This document shows positions 42,301 to 49,320 of a DNA stretch of 64,000 bases, piece after piece. Positions within the stretch are counted from its first letter, which is position 1; each line of letters starts with the position of its first letter. The notes under the pieces are model-generated. The model did not search any database. It saw nothing but the letters and a program-made list of their open reading frames with translations, and had not been told where the DNA came from. Source of the stretch: Lophius americanus (Eukaryota > Chordata > Actinopteri > Lophiiformes > Lophiidae); NCBI GenBank assembly GCA_037951165.1, contig JBBDHG010000014.1, forward strand, positions 23,829,001-23,893,000. Reading direction: 5' to 3'. Both the position numbers and the translations under genes were made by a program.

Positions 42301-43239
42301 CATACTTGGCAGTAAACCAGTTTCATATTCTGAATGGTATATGAATGGTAATAACCAACTGAGTAACAAGAATGGACTAATACATGTTGCACATGCATGA
42401 AGGAGATCAGTGTCCTACACCAATCACCTGTCTGACAGCAGTATTAAGTGTTAGCGTGTGTGGGTGTGTGTGTAGTTCACCCAACATTGGCTGCTTTGAG
42501 TATTAGATTCAATATTTAGAAGCCTATTAATGATCATGTTTTGTCAAATTAGCATGTTTCTCTTGTATATCCCCTTACACTGTACAAAACAAGTACATGG
42601 CAGACATAATGGGGGTTGGTTTGTAGTAGTAGGAGGCACCCGGATTAGTGTCAGGGCTAAACCCTGCGCTAATTTTAACCTTTTATATGCAAAGCCGTGT
42701 CAACAAACAATCACGGTCAGTTTTCAAAAAGAAAACTCCAATATGCATGGATATGCAAGATGGCATTCATTTTACTGTTAGAGATTTAAGAAAGGCTTTA
42801 TTATCTGCAAGAGACATACACATTCAGTAATGTGGCATGTAGGAACATCTCACAGGCATAGCAAATCATCACACACACTAGAGTGTGTGATCATTTGTGT
42901 AGACAAAGCCTCAGCTATTGTCAGTCTGTCAGAATATATATATTTATAAACATTGACTTGATTTCAGAATTTAAGATGAGGGGTCACATTATAACACCAT
43001 ATGGCTTTACTTTAATAGGAGATGCAAAGACCATATTTAGGGAATGAAGATCAACTTATTCTCATATGAAGCAACACCCAAATTTTAAAACAACAGTACT
43101 TTGTTGTCATACTTACAAACTTTGGTTTGCGCTCTCCCTCATCGTTGCATGACGAGTTGTACTGGGAAAAGCCTTTCTTTTTCTGCGATTTCCCGTCTCG
43201 TCCGGTTGTGGATTCGAACCGCTGACTATAACTGTCCAT
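978..43239 (-). CDS. diaph3: diaph3, Diaphanous-related formin 3, N-terminal 635 codons (gene continues past left edge)
   Basis: Formins of this family are autoinhibited dimers. Rho-GTP releases them, and FH1 (profilin-actin delivery) and FH2 (barbed-end nucleation and elongation) then build unbranched actin filaments at the cortex, filopodia and cleavage furrow. Sixteen coding exons read from right to left in one continuous frame: 43117-43239, 34314-34346, 33782-33961, 33146-33250, 29418-29548, 15650-15724, 15310-15379, 10768-10904, 10139-10244, 7857-7967, 7256-7374, 6943-7059, 3682-3800, 3517-3581, 2511-2615, 978-1286. Residues 42-80 hold the basic GTPase-binding start (LDRFASIRIPGSKKERPP), about 80-440 the GBD/armadillo inhibitory domain, about 450-532 the coiled coil, 563-600 the FH1 prolines, and 611-635 the entry to FH2 (KRLNWSK). 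The ATG is preceded by an in-frame TAG 12 nt upstream. Intron 11 is AT-AC and introns 13 and 14 are GC-AG. Paralogs diaph1/diaph2 are similar; the divergent tdrd3 neighbour favours diaph3. Confidence 0.93.
1287..2510 (-). other. diaph3 intron 15
   Basis: About 1.2 kb with acceptor CTGTCCAACCAG. A purine-rich, less AT-rich stretch near 1340-1590 is unassigned. No repeat or coding segment recognised. Confidence 0.6.
2511..2615 (-). CDS. diaph3: diaph3 exon 15, coiled coil (residues 498-532)
   Basis: Encodes FDEEFLNRQEAQNHLVKCEE and the heptad-like EEKIAELQAELQAYRCQ, the coiled coil before FH1. Acceptor TTCCCTTCAG, donor GTACCT, phase 0 at both ends. Confidence 0.95.
2616..3516 (-). other. diaph3 intron 14, GC-AG type
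   Basis: A 901-nt intron starting GCAAGT and ending CCCTTCAG. AT-rich; no recognised repeat. Confidence 0.8.
3517..3581 (-). CDS. diaph3: diaph3 exon 14 (residues 476-497)
   Basis: Encodes ELCVDKARIDECEQRASEL then AHK, matching the VDICIDQAKLEEFEEKASEL part of the coiled coil. Acceptor GTTTTTCAG. Donor AAG|GCAAGT is the GC-type consensus. Confidence 0.92.
3582..3681 (-). other. diaph3 intron 13, GC-AG type
   Basis: A 100-nt intron starting GCAAGA and ending TTTTTCAG. The exon frames on both sides require these borders. Confidence 0.82.
3682..3800 (-). CDS. diaph3: diaph3 exon 13 (residues 436-475)
   Basis: Encodes RPQYFKIIEECVSQIVLHR through DFSYRKRLDVDFSHLL. Acceptor TGTCTCAG. The donor is TAG|GCAAGA, a GC 5' splice site. 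Reading on past it meets stop codons and leaves the conserved sequence. Confidence 0.92.
3801..6942 (-). other. diaph3 intron 12
   Basis: 3.1 kb of AT-rich intron. It contains the hairpin-bearing repeat copy at 6597-6725 and a short tandem (ACTAGGACCAACATG twice) near 5845-5873. Nothing else recognised. Confidence 0.7.
6597..6725 (-). repeat. hairpin-bearing dispersed repeat, copy 1
   Basis: On the minus strand: GCCTCTTGGATGAGAGATG, later GAAGCCCAGTTGC, then ACCTGGATGAATGAGAACCT. Arms CCTCTTGGATG (6660-6670) and CATCCAAGAGG (6694-6704) form a perfect 11-bp inverted repeat. Other copies lie at 19860 and 46535. Confidence 0.6.
6943..7059 (-). CDS. diaph3: diaph3 exon 12 (residues 397-435)
   Basis: Starts after an AC-ending intron and encodes DDAADVFSIVQSIVKDSRA through LQHLMLIRNDYYV, the dimerisation-domain helices. 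The reading frame joins exon 11 only if the intron is taken as AT-AC. Donor GTAAAA. It ends with AG of an Arg codon. Confidence 0.94.
7060..7255 (-). other. diaph3 intron 11, U12-type AT-AC intron
   Basis: A 196-nt intron. Its 5' end ATATCCTTTTC matches the U12-type 5' splice consensus. TCCTTCAC at 7077-7070 (minus reading) fits the U12 branch site with the branch A at 7071, 11 nt before the terminal AC at 7061-7060. The frame and conserved residues on both sides join only with these ends. Confidence 0.92.
7256..7374 (-). CDS. diaph3: diaph3 exon 11 (residues 358-396)
   Basis: Encodes QLTTIRNEALDIQLKVFEEH through HRLEDIKSEL, the end of the armadillo region leading into the dimerisation domain. 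Acceptor ends CTTTAG. The exon ends ...TTGGA and is followed by ATATCCTTTTC, a minor-class (U12) 5' splice site, with no GT available at the required position. Confidence 0.94.
7375..7856 (-). other. diaph3 intron 10
   Basis: A 482-nt intron starting GTAAGC and ending CATCTTTAG. Apart from the CA repeat at its 5' end I see nothing in it. Confidence 0.8.
7807..7846. repeat. (TG)20 microsatellite, CA tract next to the intron 10 donor
   Basis: Forty bases of uninterrupted TG (CA in the diaph3 transcript) starting 11 nt into intron 10. CA tracts in this position can bind hnRNP L and modulate the upstream 5' splice site (known for other genes; inference here). Confidence 0.97.
7857..7967 (-). CDS. 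diaph3: diaph3 exon 10 (residues 321-357)
   Basis: Encodes VACMQLINALVTSPDELDF through RNEFMRCGLKEILP, nearly invariant in DRFs. Acceptor CCTATTACAG, donor GTAAGC. The intron sequence just after the donor is a 40-nt CA repeat (see 7807-7846). Confidence 0.96.
7968..10138 (-). other. diaph3 intron 9
   Basis: 2.2 kb of AT-rich intron holding one LINE-like 3' tail at 9090-9268. The rest shows nothing recognisable. Confidence 0.7.
9090..9268 (+). repeat. LINE-like 3' tail, copy 1
   Basis: Contains FKKDLKTFLF-like coding remnants typical of the end of LINE reverse transcriptase, then GTAGCACTTTGAGATTTGAT and AATGTATTATTA. Shares its order of motifs with 49125-49320, and its tail with 44034-44110 and 53884-53949 (reverse orientation). 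Confidence 0.55.
10139..10244 (-). CDS. diaph3: diaph3 exon 9 (residues 285-320)
   Basis: Encodes TLEKVLEAITTAGEWRDVDR through GLRDRSVQLQ. Acceptor CTCATTTAG, donor GTAAGT. It ends in phase 0 and joins directly to VACMQLINAL of exon 10. Confidence 0.95.
10768..10904 (-). CDS. diaph3: diaph3 exon 8 (residues 240-284)
   Basis: Encodes YGLDRILGEEKSLALLARAI through MMTDVVKLLSAICIVGEEN, core armadillo repeats that contact the autoregulatory tail in family structures. Acceptor TACTGTAG, donor GTATGT. It ends with AC of a Thr codon. Confidence 0.96.
12538..14327 (+). mobile_element. decayed hAT transposon with BED-finger remnant and GC-rich insert
   Basis: The left end CAGGGGTGAAATGG (12538) and the right end TACTGTTACACCTA (to 14327) resemble the termini of a common fish hAT family with CAGGGGTGTAAC-type ends. 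Flanking 8-mers TCATACAT (12530-12537) and ATATACAT (14328-14335) agree at 6 of 8, a decayed target duplication. From about 12703 a broken ZBED1-like start is readable: STVGEHFSFAVTDG, then after a frameshift YAAGSKTNISTHLKRHQPSV (to about 12915). The catalytic part is absent and 13190-13965 is a different, GC-rich sequence. Confidence 0.65.
13190..13965 (+). repeat. GC-rich block, probable dispersed teleost repeat
   Basis: A sharply GC-rich stretch inside an AT-rich intron. It grades into a TATA-type microsatellite (13745-13790) and a pyrimidine-rich tail ending in ATAATAATAAC. It resembles a non-coding repeat I recall from other fish genomes, but I cannot name its class. The overlapping open frames on both strands show no domain and reflect base composition. 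Confidence 0.5.
15310..15379 (-). CDS. diaph3: diaph3 exon 7 (residues 216-239)
   Basis: Encodes QEKMDKKNQHKIIQCLKAFM then NNK, matching the QEK-x-x-KKNQHK-x-IQCLKA-x-MN signature. Acceptor TGTCCCCAG, donor GTAATA. It restores phase 0. Confidence 0.95.
15650..15724 (-). CDS. diaph3: diaph3 exon 6 (residues 191-215)
   Basis: Encodes WVQGFGHEGLGLLLDILERL, an armadillo-type helix pair of the inhibitory domain. Acceptor TTTTTTCAG, donor GTAAGT. It ends with CA of a Gln codon completed by exon 7. Confidence 0.96.
17575..17638. repeat. (TA)32 microsatellite
   Basis: Sixty-four bases of uninterrupted TA in diaph3 intron 5. Confidence 0.98.
19136..19490 (+). mobile_element. hAT-like relic with BED zinc-finger remnant
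   Basis: A terminus-like TAGGGATGTGCCGATTGATC at 19136 is followed by a plus-strand frame (about 19344-19470) reading SGGKTPKVYGTTNLITYF then RLNHPEEHVLKKL, the second half of a BED-type finger. The expected His of LIxHL is Tyr. No right end or target duplication found. Small palindromes (CCCTTAGGG and relatives) lie at about 19500-19545. Confidence 0.55.
19860..19992 (+). repeat. hairpin-bearing dispersed repeat, copy 2
   Basis: Reads AAGAAACCTCATCGATGAGA, GTGGAATGTCTTCAA, GTCCAGTTGCTTTCCATCAA. The hairpin core here is the palindrome CTCATCGATGAG. Confidence 0.55.
20594..20634. repeat. 17-bp inverted repeat with 7-nt loop
   Basis: TTATTTCACCACTTCTT (20594-20610) and AAGAGGTGGTGAAATAA (20618-20634) pair over 17 positions with one G-U. 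It could be a MITE remnant or a small RNA hairpin. The arms are short for a microRNA precursor. Confidence 0.7.
21431..21650 (+). repeat. dispersed repeat with GCCATGACATTAAAACCACC start
   Basis: The opening motif recurs at 51139 and 60774 with substitutions. This family is widespread in fish genomes. The copy is probably truncated. Confidence 0.45.
23169..23339. repeat. compound TA / TACA microsatellite
   Basis: TA runs flank about 80 bp of TACA units that include TACG variants. Confidence 0.97.
23437..23520 (+). repeat. retroposon 3' tail with TATC repeat
   Basis: GCTGCTGCAACAACTAAATT, then GGGGATTAATAAAGTTG and (TCTA)n/(TCCA)n. This layout is common at 3' ends of fish LINEs and their SINEs. 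A relative lies at 47374-47492. Confidence 0.5.
25605..25800. repeat. dispersed repeat, copy A
   Basis: TTCCGCATATTGATTTGG, then GGATGCCCTTCCTGACACAA, then a tRNA-like GGGATTCGCACCCC and CCACTGAGC. It shares its first part with 26890-27115. The inverted B-box-like motif suggests a SINE origin (inference). Confidence 0.5.
26890..27115. repeat. dispersed repeat, copy B
   Basis: TTCCGCATATTGATTGGGC, CCTTTCTGATGCAACCCTCC, then GGACCGGCACTAGGAGTACA. Same family as 25605-25800, about 1.3 kb away in the same orientation. Confidence 0.5.
27229..27320. repeat. (TG)n microsatellite, about 92 bp
   Basis: TG repeat with single interruptions near 27241 and 27306. Confidence 0.97.
29418..29548 (-). CDS. 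diaph3: diaph3 exon 5 (residues 148-190)
   Basis: Encodes GGLKSSHQISPQEFLGEL through ERLFACLDSLRVSLTSNPV, one of the best conserved DRF inhibitory-domain segments. Acceptor TTCTAAG, donor GTACAG. It ends two bases into a Ser codon that is completed in exon 6 after the 13.7 kb intron 5. Confidence 0.96.
30641..31000 (+). pseudogene. Tc1-type transposase fragment, frameshifted
   Basis: The frame reads LQDGTSIHAVARRFTVSLSR then VSRAWRRYQETGQYT and GGHRRAT, the paired-like helix-turn-helix and GRPR-type linker of a Tc1-type DNA transposase. After a stop and frameshift near 30820 the match continues: ARALQNDLQQATSVHV and RLHEGGMKARRPQMGP. The catalytic DDE part and the terminal inverted repeats are missing. 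Confidence 0.8.
32247..32340 (+). mobile_element. short hAT-type terminus
   Basis: TTAGAGATGAACCAATTG followed by CACCAATGCCAATGTCC resembles the terminal and subterminal repeats of fish hAT elements that begin TAGAGATGCACCGATTG. No coding part or second end found. Confidence 0.35.
33146..33250 (-). CDS. diaph3: diaph3 exon 4 (residues 113-147)
   Basis: Thirty-five codons from EDMNLSEEKKTPLREKD to MFTASKT, the start of the GBD/armadillo domain. Acceptor CTTTTCAG, donor GTAAGT, phase 0. Confidence 0.95.
33251..33781 (-). other. diaph3 intron 3
   Basis: A 531-nt AT-rich intron, GTATGT to TTTTCAG. Nothing else seen. Confidence 0.8.
33782..33961 (-). CDS. diaph3: diaph3 exon 3 (residues 53-112)
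   Basis: Sixty codons opening with LDRFASIRIPGSKKERPP, the basic GTPase-binding signature of Diaphanous formins, and ending EILALLEKMM. A serine-rich stretch (residues 82-88) in the middle is a variable linker. Acceptor TTTTTACAG, donor GTATGT, phase 0 at both ends. Confidence 0.95.
33962..34313 (-). other. diaph3 intron 2
   Basis: A 352-nt intron, GTAAGA to TTTTTACAG. Nothing else seen. Confidence 0.8.
34314..34346 (-). CDS. diaph3: diaph3 exon 2, 33-nt microexon (residues 42-52)
   Basis: Eleven codons, HLPFRNLTDDV, between acceptor CTCTAG (preceded by a long T-run) and donor GTAAGA. The residues line up with the conserved L-x-I-R-T-L-T-D-D-M stretch that precedes LDKFASIRIPG in mammalian DIAPH2/3. 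It is in phase 0 at both ends, so skipping it would remove 11 residues without a frameshift. Confidence 0.9.
37029..37550. repeat. non-autonomous teleost repeat (TACTTGAGTA-type)
   Basis: Carries CTTTACTTGAGTACAAGTAC and, near its right end, AAATGGAAATTATC, TAGTACTTGAGAAACTGTAC and GAGTTACTACTTC. This pattern is known from an abundant fish element whose ends read GTGGTGGAAAGTAACTAAGT. The class is uncertain to me. Confidence 0.5.
39068..39088. repeat. short TA microsatellite
   Basis: About ten TA units in diaph3 intron 1. Confidence 0.9.
40718..41477 (-). mobile_element. hAT-family transposon copy, internally deleted, with 8-bp target duplication
   Basis: Terminal inverted repeats CAGTGGTTCTCAACTGG (40718-40734) and its inverse at 41461-41477 agree at 15 of 17 positions. 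The 8-bp direct repeat ATCTAAAT flanks both ends exactly (40710-40717 and 41478-41485), the hAT size and close to the hAT NTCTAGAN preference. On the minus strand a BED-type zinc finger is readable near 41163-41060 (CGLC, then HLETKH), followed after a frameshift by transposase-like residues (KLKKPHTIAEDHILPAAKYM and SNDSLSRRIEDI, 41014-40781). This resembles the ZBED5/hAT-Charlie group. Most of the transposase is missing, so the copy is dead. Confidence 0.85.
43117..43239 (-). CDS. diaph3: diaph3 exon 1 (start codon, residues 1-41)
   Basis: Begins MDSYSQRFES and ends GERKPKF, followed by donor GTAAGT. The G at +4 of the ATG and an in-frame TAG at 43249-43251 support this start. The segment is polar and basic, as expected before the GTPase-binding region. 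It matches the human exon 1 boundary, which ends in a similar KRPKF motif (comparison from memory). The exon ends in phase 0. Confidence 0.9.
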
Positions 43240-43850
43240 ATTGTCAATCTAGAAACGACTTGTCAAGCTGACAGTTACAACTCAAGATGTAATATTAGTG
43301 TCGATAACGTTAGCACAAGCCCTGGGTGTTAAACGGCACACGTGGAATCTTCTAAATTATGACCAGCTGTGTCGAAATTTTTAAAACTGAATCATGTAGA
43401 CGTGTAAAATCACCTTTCTCGTAACATATTCAGATATGTACATACGTACTTTTGTAATCATCGCTCGCAACAGTCCACGTAGTTACCTAGCTAGCAGGTG
43501 TGCTAAACTACCACCGATGGCTTTGCTTAGCGCTAATCCAATTTATGAACTGGTACGTAAAACTAACTCCTTAGTTTCCGCCAACAAAGGGATTCCAGCA
43601 TGCAATAGAGCGGTTTTCCTCATCAAAATTGTTTATCCAGCAATTAATATATTGTGTTATAATAACGACAAACTGAGACTAGGGCTGGATAGTTTCATAT
43701 AGTGGATATTTTTTGACATACCCGCGCAATGTGGATGTCAGTTCCGTATGTTTAATGCATCCAATAGGATTCACGCATCCGCATCACTCAATGTTCATTG
43801 GTTGATCTCCTGTATTTACAGTTTAAAATGATTATGATTGGTTCTAAGGA
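43240..43850 (-). promoter_or_regulatory. diaph3: diaph3 5' region with three CCAAT boxes
   Basis: CCAAT occurs on the plus strand at 43761-43765 and on the minus strand (ATTGG in plus reading) at 43797-43801 and 43837-43841. The spacings are about 36 and 40 nt, as in NF-Y-driven promoters. They sit 520-600 nt before the diaph3 ATG, so they fit a promoter if the 5' UTR is a few hundred bases long. The transcription start is not visible from sequence alone. Confidence 0.35.
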
Positions 43851-44033
43851 GCTGTCAATCAGCTTTACTTCAGTTAGGAATGCGTTTTCAAACAAGAAGT
43901 TTTGATTCAAAAGCAAATTGTTTCTACAGGAGAAACACATAACGAATGTACAAGTTTTGAAACCTATTACCAAAAAGAAAACAACTTTACATGGAAAACA
44001 AAATAACAAATGTGTATGTGTGAATGTATGTAT

Positions 44034-44110
44034 ATAATAATAATAATAATAATAATAATACATTTAATTTATAATGCACTTTACATTTGGATCAAATCTC
44101 AAAGTGCTAA
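44034..44110 (-). repeat. LINE-like 3' tail, copy 3
   Basis: (TAA)n followed by CATTTAATTTATAATGCACT and TTGGATCAAATCTCAAAGTG, the inverse of the tail at 9200-9268. Confidence 0.5.
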
Positions 44111-44127
44111 TATATATATGTGTATAT

Positions 44128-44146
44128 CTATCTATCTATCTATCTA

Positions 44147-44218
<72 letters not shown>
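44128..44218. repeat. (TATC)n then (TA)n microsatellite
   Basis: TATC units pass directly into a 68-bp TA run between a LINE tail and a dispersed repeat. Confidence 0.97.
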
Positions 44219-44220
<2 letters not shown>

Positions 44221-44452
44221 CAGCCTATCCCGGCTGTCACTAGGTGAGAGGCGGGGTACACTGGATATATCACAATTTCATCACAGGGCAAATTCATACA
44301 GATAATTTAAAGTTACTAATTCACCCATAGTGAACAGAACGTTAAAGCTCCACAGAAATACCCCAGATCCTGCAGGTAGATTTGAAGCCTGCAGAACCTT
44401 CTTGCTGTTTACCAGAGTGCTAACCACTATGATACCATGCTACTCCAATTTT
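44219..44452 (+). repeat. common teleost dispersed repeat
   Basis: Starts with TATCCCGGCTGTCACTAGG and GAGAGGCGGGGTACACTGGA, and ends with AACCTTCTTGCTG and GTGCTAACCACTATGATACC. These are hallmarks of a very abundant non-coding fish repeat. Here it has diverged and lost internal pieces. Confidence 0.6.
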
Positions 44453-46137
44453 TTTGTACATTTTAGAAAATGCTCTTTTCTTCTGACCCCATTATGTTTC
44501 AAGAACCCAAAAAGCCCTCTACTCGTCATGCAGGCTTTCACATGGAGCTTGGAGTGGAACATGAGTAGATGTTGACCTTTTGTTTCATCAAGCACTGAAA
44601 GTGTTTTTCGCTGTTATTTTTCAGCTTTATTTGTACTTTTCTTTTTTAAAGTCTCAGTAATACAATCCGATACACCTAGTCAGATGAGAACTGCAATGAG
44701 GTAAGGTGATGCAACAGCTAGAAACCCTTGTGAGAACTGTCTCATGCGCTCTACTCGAAACATGATTTTCTCCTCTAAGATATATAGTGTCAAAGAAGGT
44801 TCTCTGATTCAAAGCCAGCCATTATGAGACATCTGGGTTAGTGCAACCCATTAAAACTAGGAGCGTATGTCAGGTCTGTAGAATGCTGATTTTGATGAAG
44901 TATAGTTGATGGTGATGAGGTTGACTGTGGATCATCGTGGATGCTAAGCTTTAATTTGTTGCACAGTATATATTGTTATTCAGCAGTTACACCTACACAA
45001 TGTTTTAGTATTTGTGGTTCTTCACATATGAGAGAAAGCCAATCCTTACAACGTGGCATCTGTGTCAAATAACAATTAATATTGTTTAGCATACTGACAA
45101 TTACAACATAAACAAGAGTTGGTTGAGTTTCCTTGATAGCTTTTTGAAAGAACATATCCTTGCAACTAGAAAAATAGAATTTAGCTGCTGCTCTCCTCGT
45201 GTAATTTGTTTTGTTATTATCATGTTGTCAAATCACATGGACTGGGGAATTCTTCATTAGCTGGCATAAGTTCTCATTTTTTCAAAACTTGAAATCAAAA
45301 TTTCCAAATTTGCCAATGACAATGCGACTCCTAAACTTCAACATGTGAAATGTTTCTATAAATAAAATATAATTTGTCCTTACCATTTTGTTGGATTGTT
45401 TTTAACTTTACGTACATTTATTAATTTCTATATTATTTACTGACTGTTTATTGCGCTTTGTAGTGTCTCATATTCTTTTTTGTCTGATGTTTTAAAGCCA
45501 AAACCTTATCTCATTTTATGTATATATTAAAATGACCATCAAAGAAAATGTGAAACTAAATCTGAGCATGTCCTCCAAAGGTTATGGATACAAGCAGGAT
45601 GACAGGAACAGTCTTCATTGCCAAACACAAGCCTTCGGCCTTGTGCTTTACTAATCCTCTCAGACAATGGGAGACCTACCCTCGCATATTAAAGGATTGT
45701 GAAAGGAAACACAATCTGAAAACCTTTGGCTTTGTTCCGGCAATGCCATTGGTTTTTGCTGTTTCAACAATCCACATGCAGACATGCCACCTGAGATCAA
45801 ATGAGGGTTGTTTTTTTTTAGAATATATGCCATGTGCTTATTAGAAGTCATTCATTCATAAATAAATTCAAAAGTAAAAATTCACGTTCACAACCAACAG
45901 GTACTTGGTGTTATATTGTTTTCATAACAATGATTAAAACTAGAAGTAGCGCTCAGAGAGCCCAAACCTCTGCCAAGGCACAACAGTACCCAATGCTTAG
46001 GAAAGATTCATGCAGATTTATTCCCAGCCAATCAACTCAATCAACCGAAAACTCCAACAAACTCTCTCAGTATTTCTCAAATACTCTCTAGCCAAACTCC
46101 TGTGCCTTTCACTTAGGCGTCTCTGTTCAGCCCACTG

Positions 46138-46240
46138 AGCCCCCAGTTCCTCCCCCAAAGGAACATCAAAGGCATCGAAGGAACTAGAAACTTAGCCCCC
46201 AGCTACATCTCCAAAGGAACATCAAAGGAATCAACCAATA
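46138..46240. repeat. two-copy 56-bp tandem duplication
   Basis: AGCCCCCAG and CCAAAGGAACATCAAAGG recur at an offset of 56 nt (46138 and 46194), with substitutions between the copies. Confidence 0.7.
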
Positions 46241-46534
46241 ATTATTTTTTATTTTGTTCTAATTTAAATGTTGAGTATTACTGAATGTCACAAAATTGTA
46301 ATCACCTCTAGGATATGACAAAACCTAACTCTGGGTAAAGTTTGACATGAATCCATCTTGTAGTTTTTCCCTTAATCTTGTTTAAAAACAAACAAAATAT
46401 CAGACAAACTGACAAACAAGCAAATGACTCATATTACTACATTATTTATGCACGCCAACTGCCAACGACTTTCTATGTACCTTTACTCGAGGTATAAAAT
46501 CCCTGACTCCCCACCGACCTGACCCTTAACCAGT

Positions 46535-46652
46535 TAGAACAGAAGAAGCCTCTTGGATAAGAGGTGGAATGTTTCAAGCCAAAACAGAAGTCTAGTTGAT
46601 TCAACCCACATGGATTACCATGACCTGGATGAATACGAATCTACATAGACAA
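46535..46652 (+). repeat. hairpin-bearing dispersed repeat, copy 3
   Basis: Reads AAGAAGCCTCTTGGATAAGA, GGTGGAATGTTTCAAG, AGTCTAGTTGATTCAACCCA, ATGACCTGGATGAA. The hairpin is CCTCTT-GGAT-AAGAGG (46549-46564). Confidence 0.6.
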
Positions 46653-47373
46653 GTAAACAGACAAACGTACAGGAGTGAAAACATGACTTTCTTCCTTGGC
46701 CGAGGTAATAACAGCTCAATCCTTACATCATCTCAATTCATAGAAAATAGTTGCAAAGTTGCACTTTTAAATACTTTCTTATTTGTATAGCTTCTGGCTG
46801 TTGGATAACTAATCATCTGAATAAAAAAAAAAACTTTATTTTGATATGCATTTAGAAATTAAAGAACAAAGGAACTATTACGAATCAGAACTACGGGTCT
46901 CTCAGAGAGCACATTAGGGTGGTGTCACCATAAAGTAGTTGTGAACACACAAAAAAATAATAAGGAAAACATGGATCCATACCGTTTCCTGAATAAGCCT
47001 CAAAATCATATAAACTGTTCTCCTCCAATCAGATAACCTTCTCCAAATCTTTCTTTCTCGGGAATGAAAGTGCATATATATATATAGCTTGGGCTTCAAC
47101 AACTGCCCTGGTCTTATAAAACATTTTCAAATTCAAATGTCCCATTTTTACCATTTCAGTGGGAACATACTGCCATCTTGTGTTTCAATTAAAATGGTAT
47201 CCTAATCTCTGAATTCTCAGACGCTGATAACTGAATCATTCACAGTATTTTTCCTATATTTATATAAATTTCCATCCCTTTTAAACACCCTACTATTTAT
47301 TCTTCAAATATTCTATGCAATAGTGATTTAAAAGTGATTTACTATTCAACATGTCCACATTTCAAATGCACAT

Positions 47374-47492
47374 TTAATTTAATTTAATTTAATTGTATAT
47401 AACACTATTCTATTCTGTAATATGCTCTTTGCTGCTGTACCACTGCAATTTCTCCGTTGTGGGACTAATAAAGGTCTATCTTATCTTATCTT
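47374..47492 (+). repeat. retroposon 3' tail with TTATC repeat
   Basis: (TTTAA)n, then TGCTGTACCACTGCAATTTC, GTGGGACTAATAAAGG and (TCTTA)n. Same architecture as 23437-23520. Confidence 0.5.
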
Positions 47493-48433
47493 AAAAGTGC
47501 ATGAATATTTCACAAGGAAGTATGTTTCTTCTATCCAAAAATGAAAAGAATAATCAAGGTCACGGTTTAGAAAGAAATATATTTCCTCCAGAAATCCTAC
47601 ATTTTTTCTTCAACCATCATAAATGAAAAATGAAAAATGAATGATCTTATACGTTCAAAATGTATTTTCAATCAATTCAGACAAAACCTTCTACAGCTCC
47701 ACCTGCTTTAAATAAAGAATGAAAACTGTCAACTTGGATGTCCATCAATTGTTTTATGAAAAGGGAACATTTCAATTACAAATCAAACAAACACATTGAA
47801 ACGATTAATACCATTAGTCAGACTAAAATTTGAGTCTCCCAGTCATCATGTCTTTATGGTCTGGCCCCCCCATTTGTCAATGGTACTAAATGTAGCTGTG
47901 AATCAGAGGGTTGCTATAATAACATCAAATCTGTTTGCAGTTTTCTGCTGTTGAGCTTATAGCCAATGATAGCACTCTCTGAATGTGTATGTGACAATGA
48001 ATGAATAAATGCAGGTCAGTGTTGAGTGGTTGAACAGGCTACAACAGCACTATACAAGTACATTCACCAACTGCTCGAAACAAGAGTGCACTAAAATCCA
48101 CCTGAAGGAGTCATTCATTCTATTCATATGTGTAACTTCCACAGATACTGGTAGAATTTGACTCCGTGAAGACACAGAGGAAGGAAGAACATTTTTTAAA
48201 CATTTTCTAAACAATATTACTGATCCACTTATTTGGTAAAGAAAAAAACTACTTTCACTAAACTGCCAACATCACAGAAACCAATGAGGCACAGCAGTAT
48301 GGCATTAGATACCCCACCATGAGAGACAGGCCCCGGATGTAAAACAAAGTTGTCATGGGATAGGGGGATAGGAGTGGCTCTTGAGACCGCCAAATGGAAC
48401 TCATCCTCCAACGTCTTCAGTTTGATCCCAGTG

Positions 48434-48457
48434 CCTCATCCTCATCCTCATCCTCAG
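48434..48457. repeat. (CCTCAT)n hexamer repeat
   Basis: Nearly four CCTCAT units upstream of tdrd3. Confidence 0.85.
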
Positions 48458-49124
48458 GGCTTAGTCCAATGCAGAAAACCAAATTCACTACATTGTACTA
48501 CTTGTATGACAAATAAAGACTTCTATTGTACTGAGGAAAGCGGATCATGACAGGGAAGACAGGAAATGTAAGGAATTAGGGTAGAAATTAAATTTATTTA
48601 CAGTAAATTTAGTCTAGGAATGTACAATACAGACAACATTGGTAACGTAGAAACAGTGATCTTGTCAGTAGGCATGATGTAGGAATATGTGGTGAGTATG
48701 GAAATGACAAATGTTGAAGACACTTTTCCAGAGATCCAACTCATAACAATGAGAGTGGGGAGGGCCATGAAAGATGAACAGCAGACTGTCCTAAAAAGAA
48801 AAGAAGGAGCTGAAATGGGAGGGAGATGAAAGTTTTTATACATTCCATTACTGGTGGTATTGTCAATTCTATGGTAGTTGGTGAGGTACCGGGCTTCTTG
48901 TTCTTCTTCTCTGGGGTTAAAGAGCAGTTGACATCCTTTTACTTATATTACTGCCTCCTTATAGATATAGATAGATATAGATAAATGTATAGATTTGGTC
49001 ACATCTCCAACATTCAGGAATTCTAAAGGTTACTAAAAATGAAGACATACGAAACAATAGGACTAAAAATGAAGAAATACTATGTAATAAGACATCTTAT
49101 AAATGTTTAGATAAACATTGTATG

Positions 49125-49320
49125 AAAAAACCTTAAACCTTTCCTTTTTAGGAGAATCTATGGCTTTTGATTAACATTGCTGCTCTTTGCTCATATTTTA
49201 AATGATTATTATTATATATTTTTTGGTGATGCTTTTAACTGCTTTTACCTTGTAGCACCTTGGGATTTGATCCAAATGCAAAGTGCGTAATAAATAAAAT
49301 GTATTATTATTATTATTAAA
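49125..49320 (+). repeat. LINE-like 3' tail, copy 2
   Basis: Reads CCTTTCCTTTTTAGGAGAA, CTGCTTTTACCTTGTAGCAC, GGATTTGATCC and a TTATTATTATT tail, parallel to 9090-9268. Confidence 0.55.

Larger units (their letters stand above)
34347..43116 (-). other. diaph3 intron 1
   Basis: 8.8 kb separating the start-codon exon from the microexon. It contains a non-autonomous fish repeat (37029-37550), a short TA run (39068-39088) and a hAT element with an intact target-site duplication (40718-41477). The remainder is unremarkable AT-rich DNA. Confidence 0.7.
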
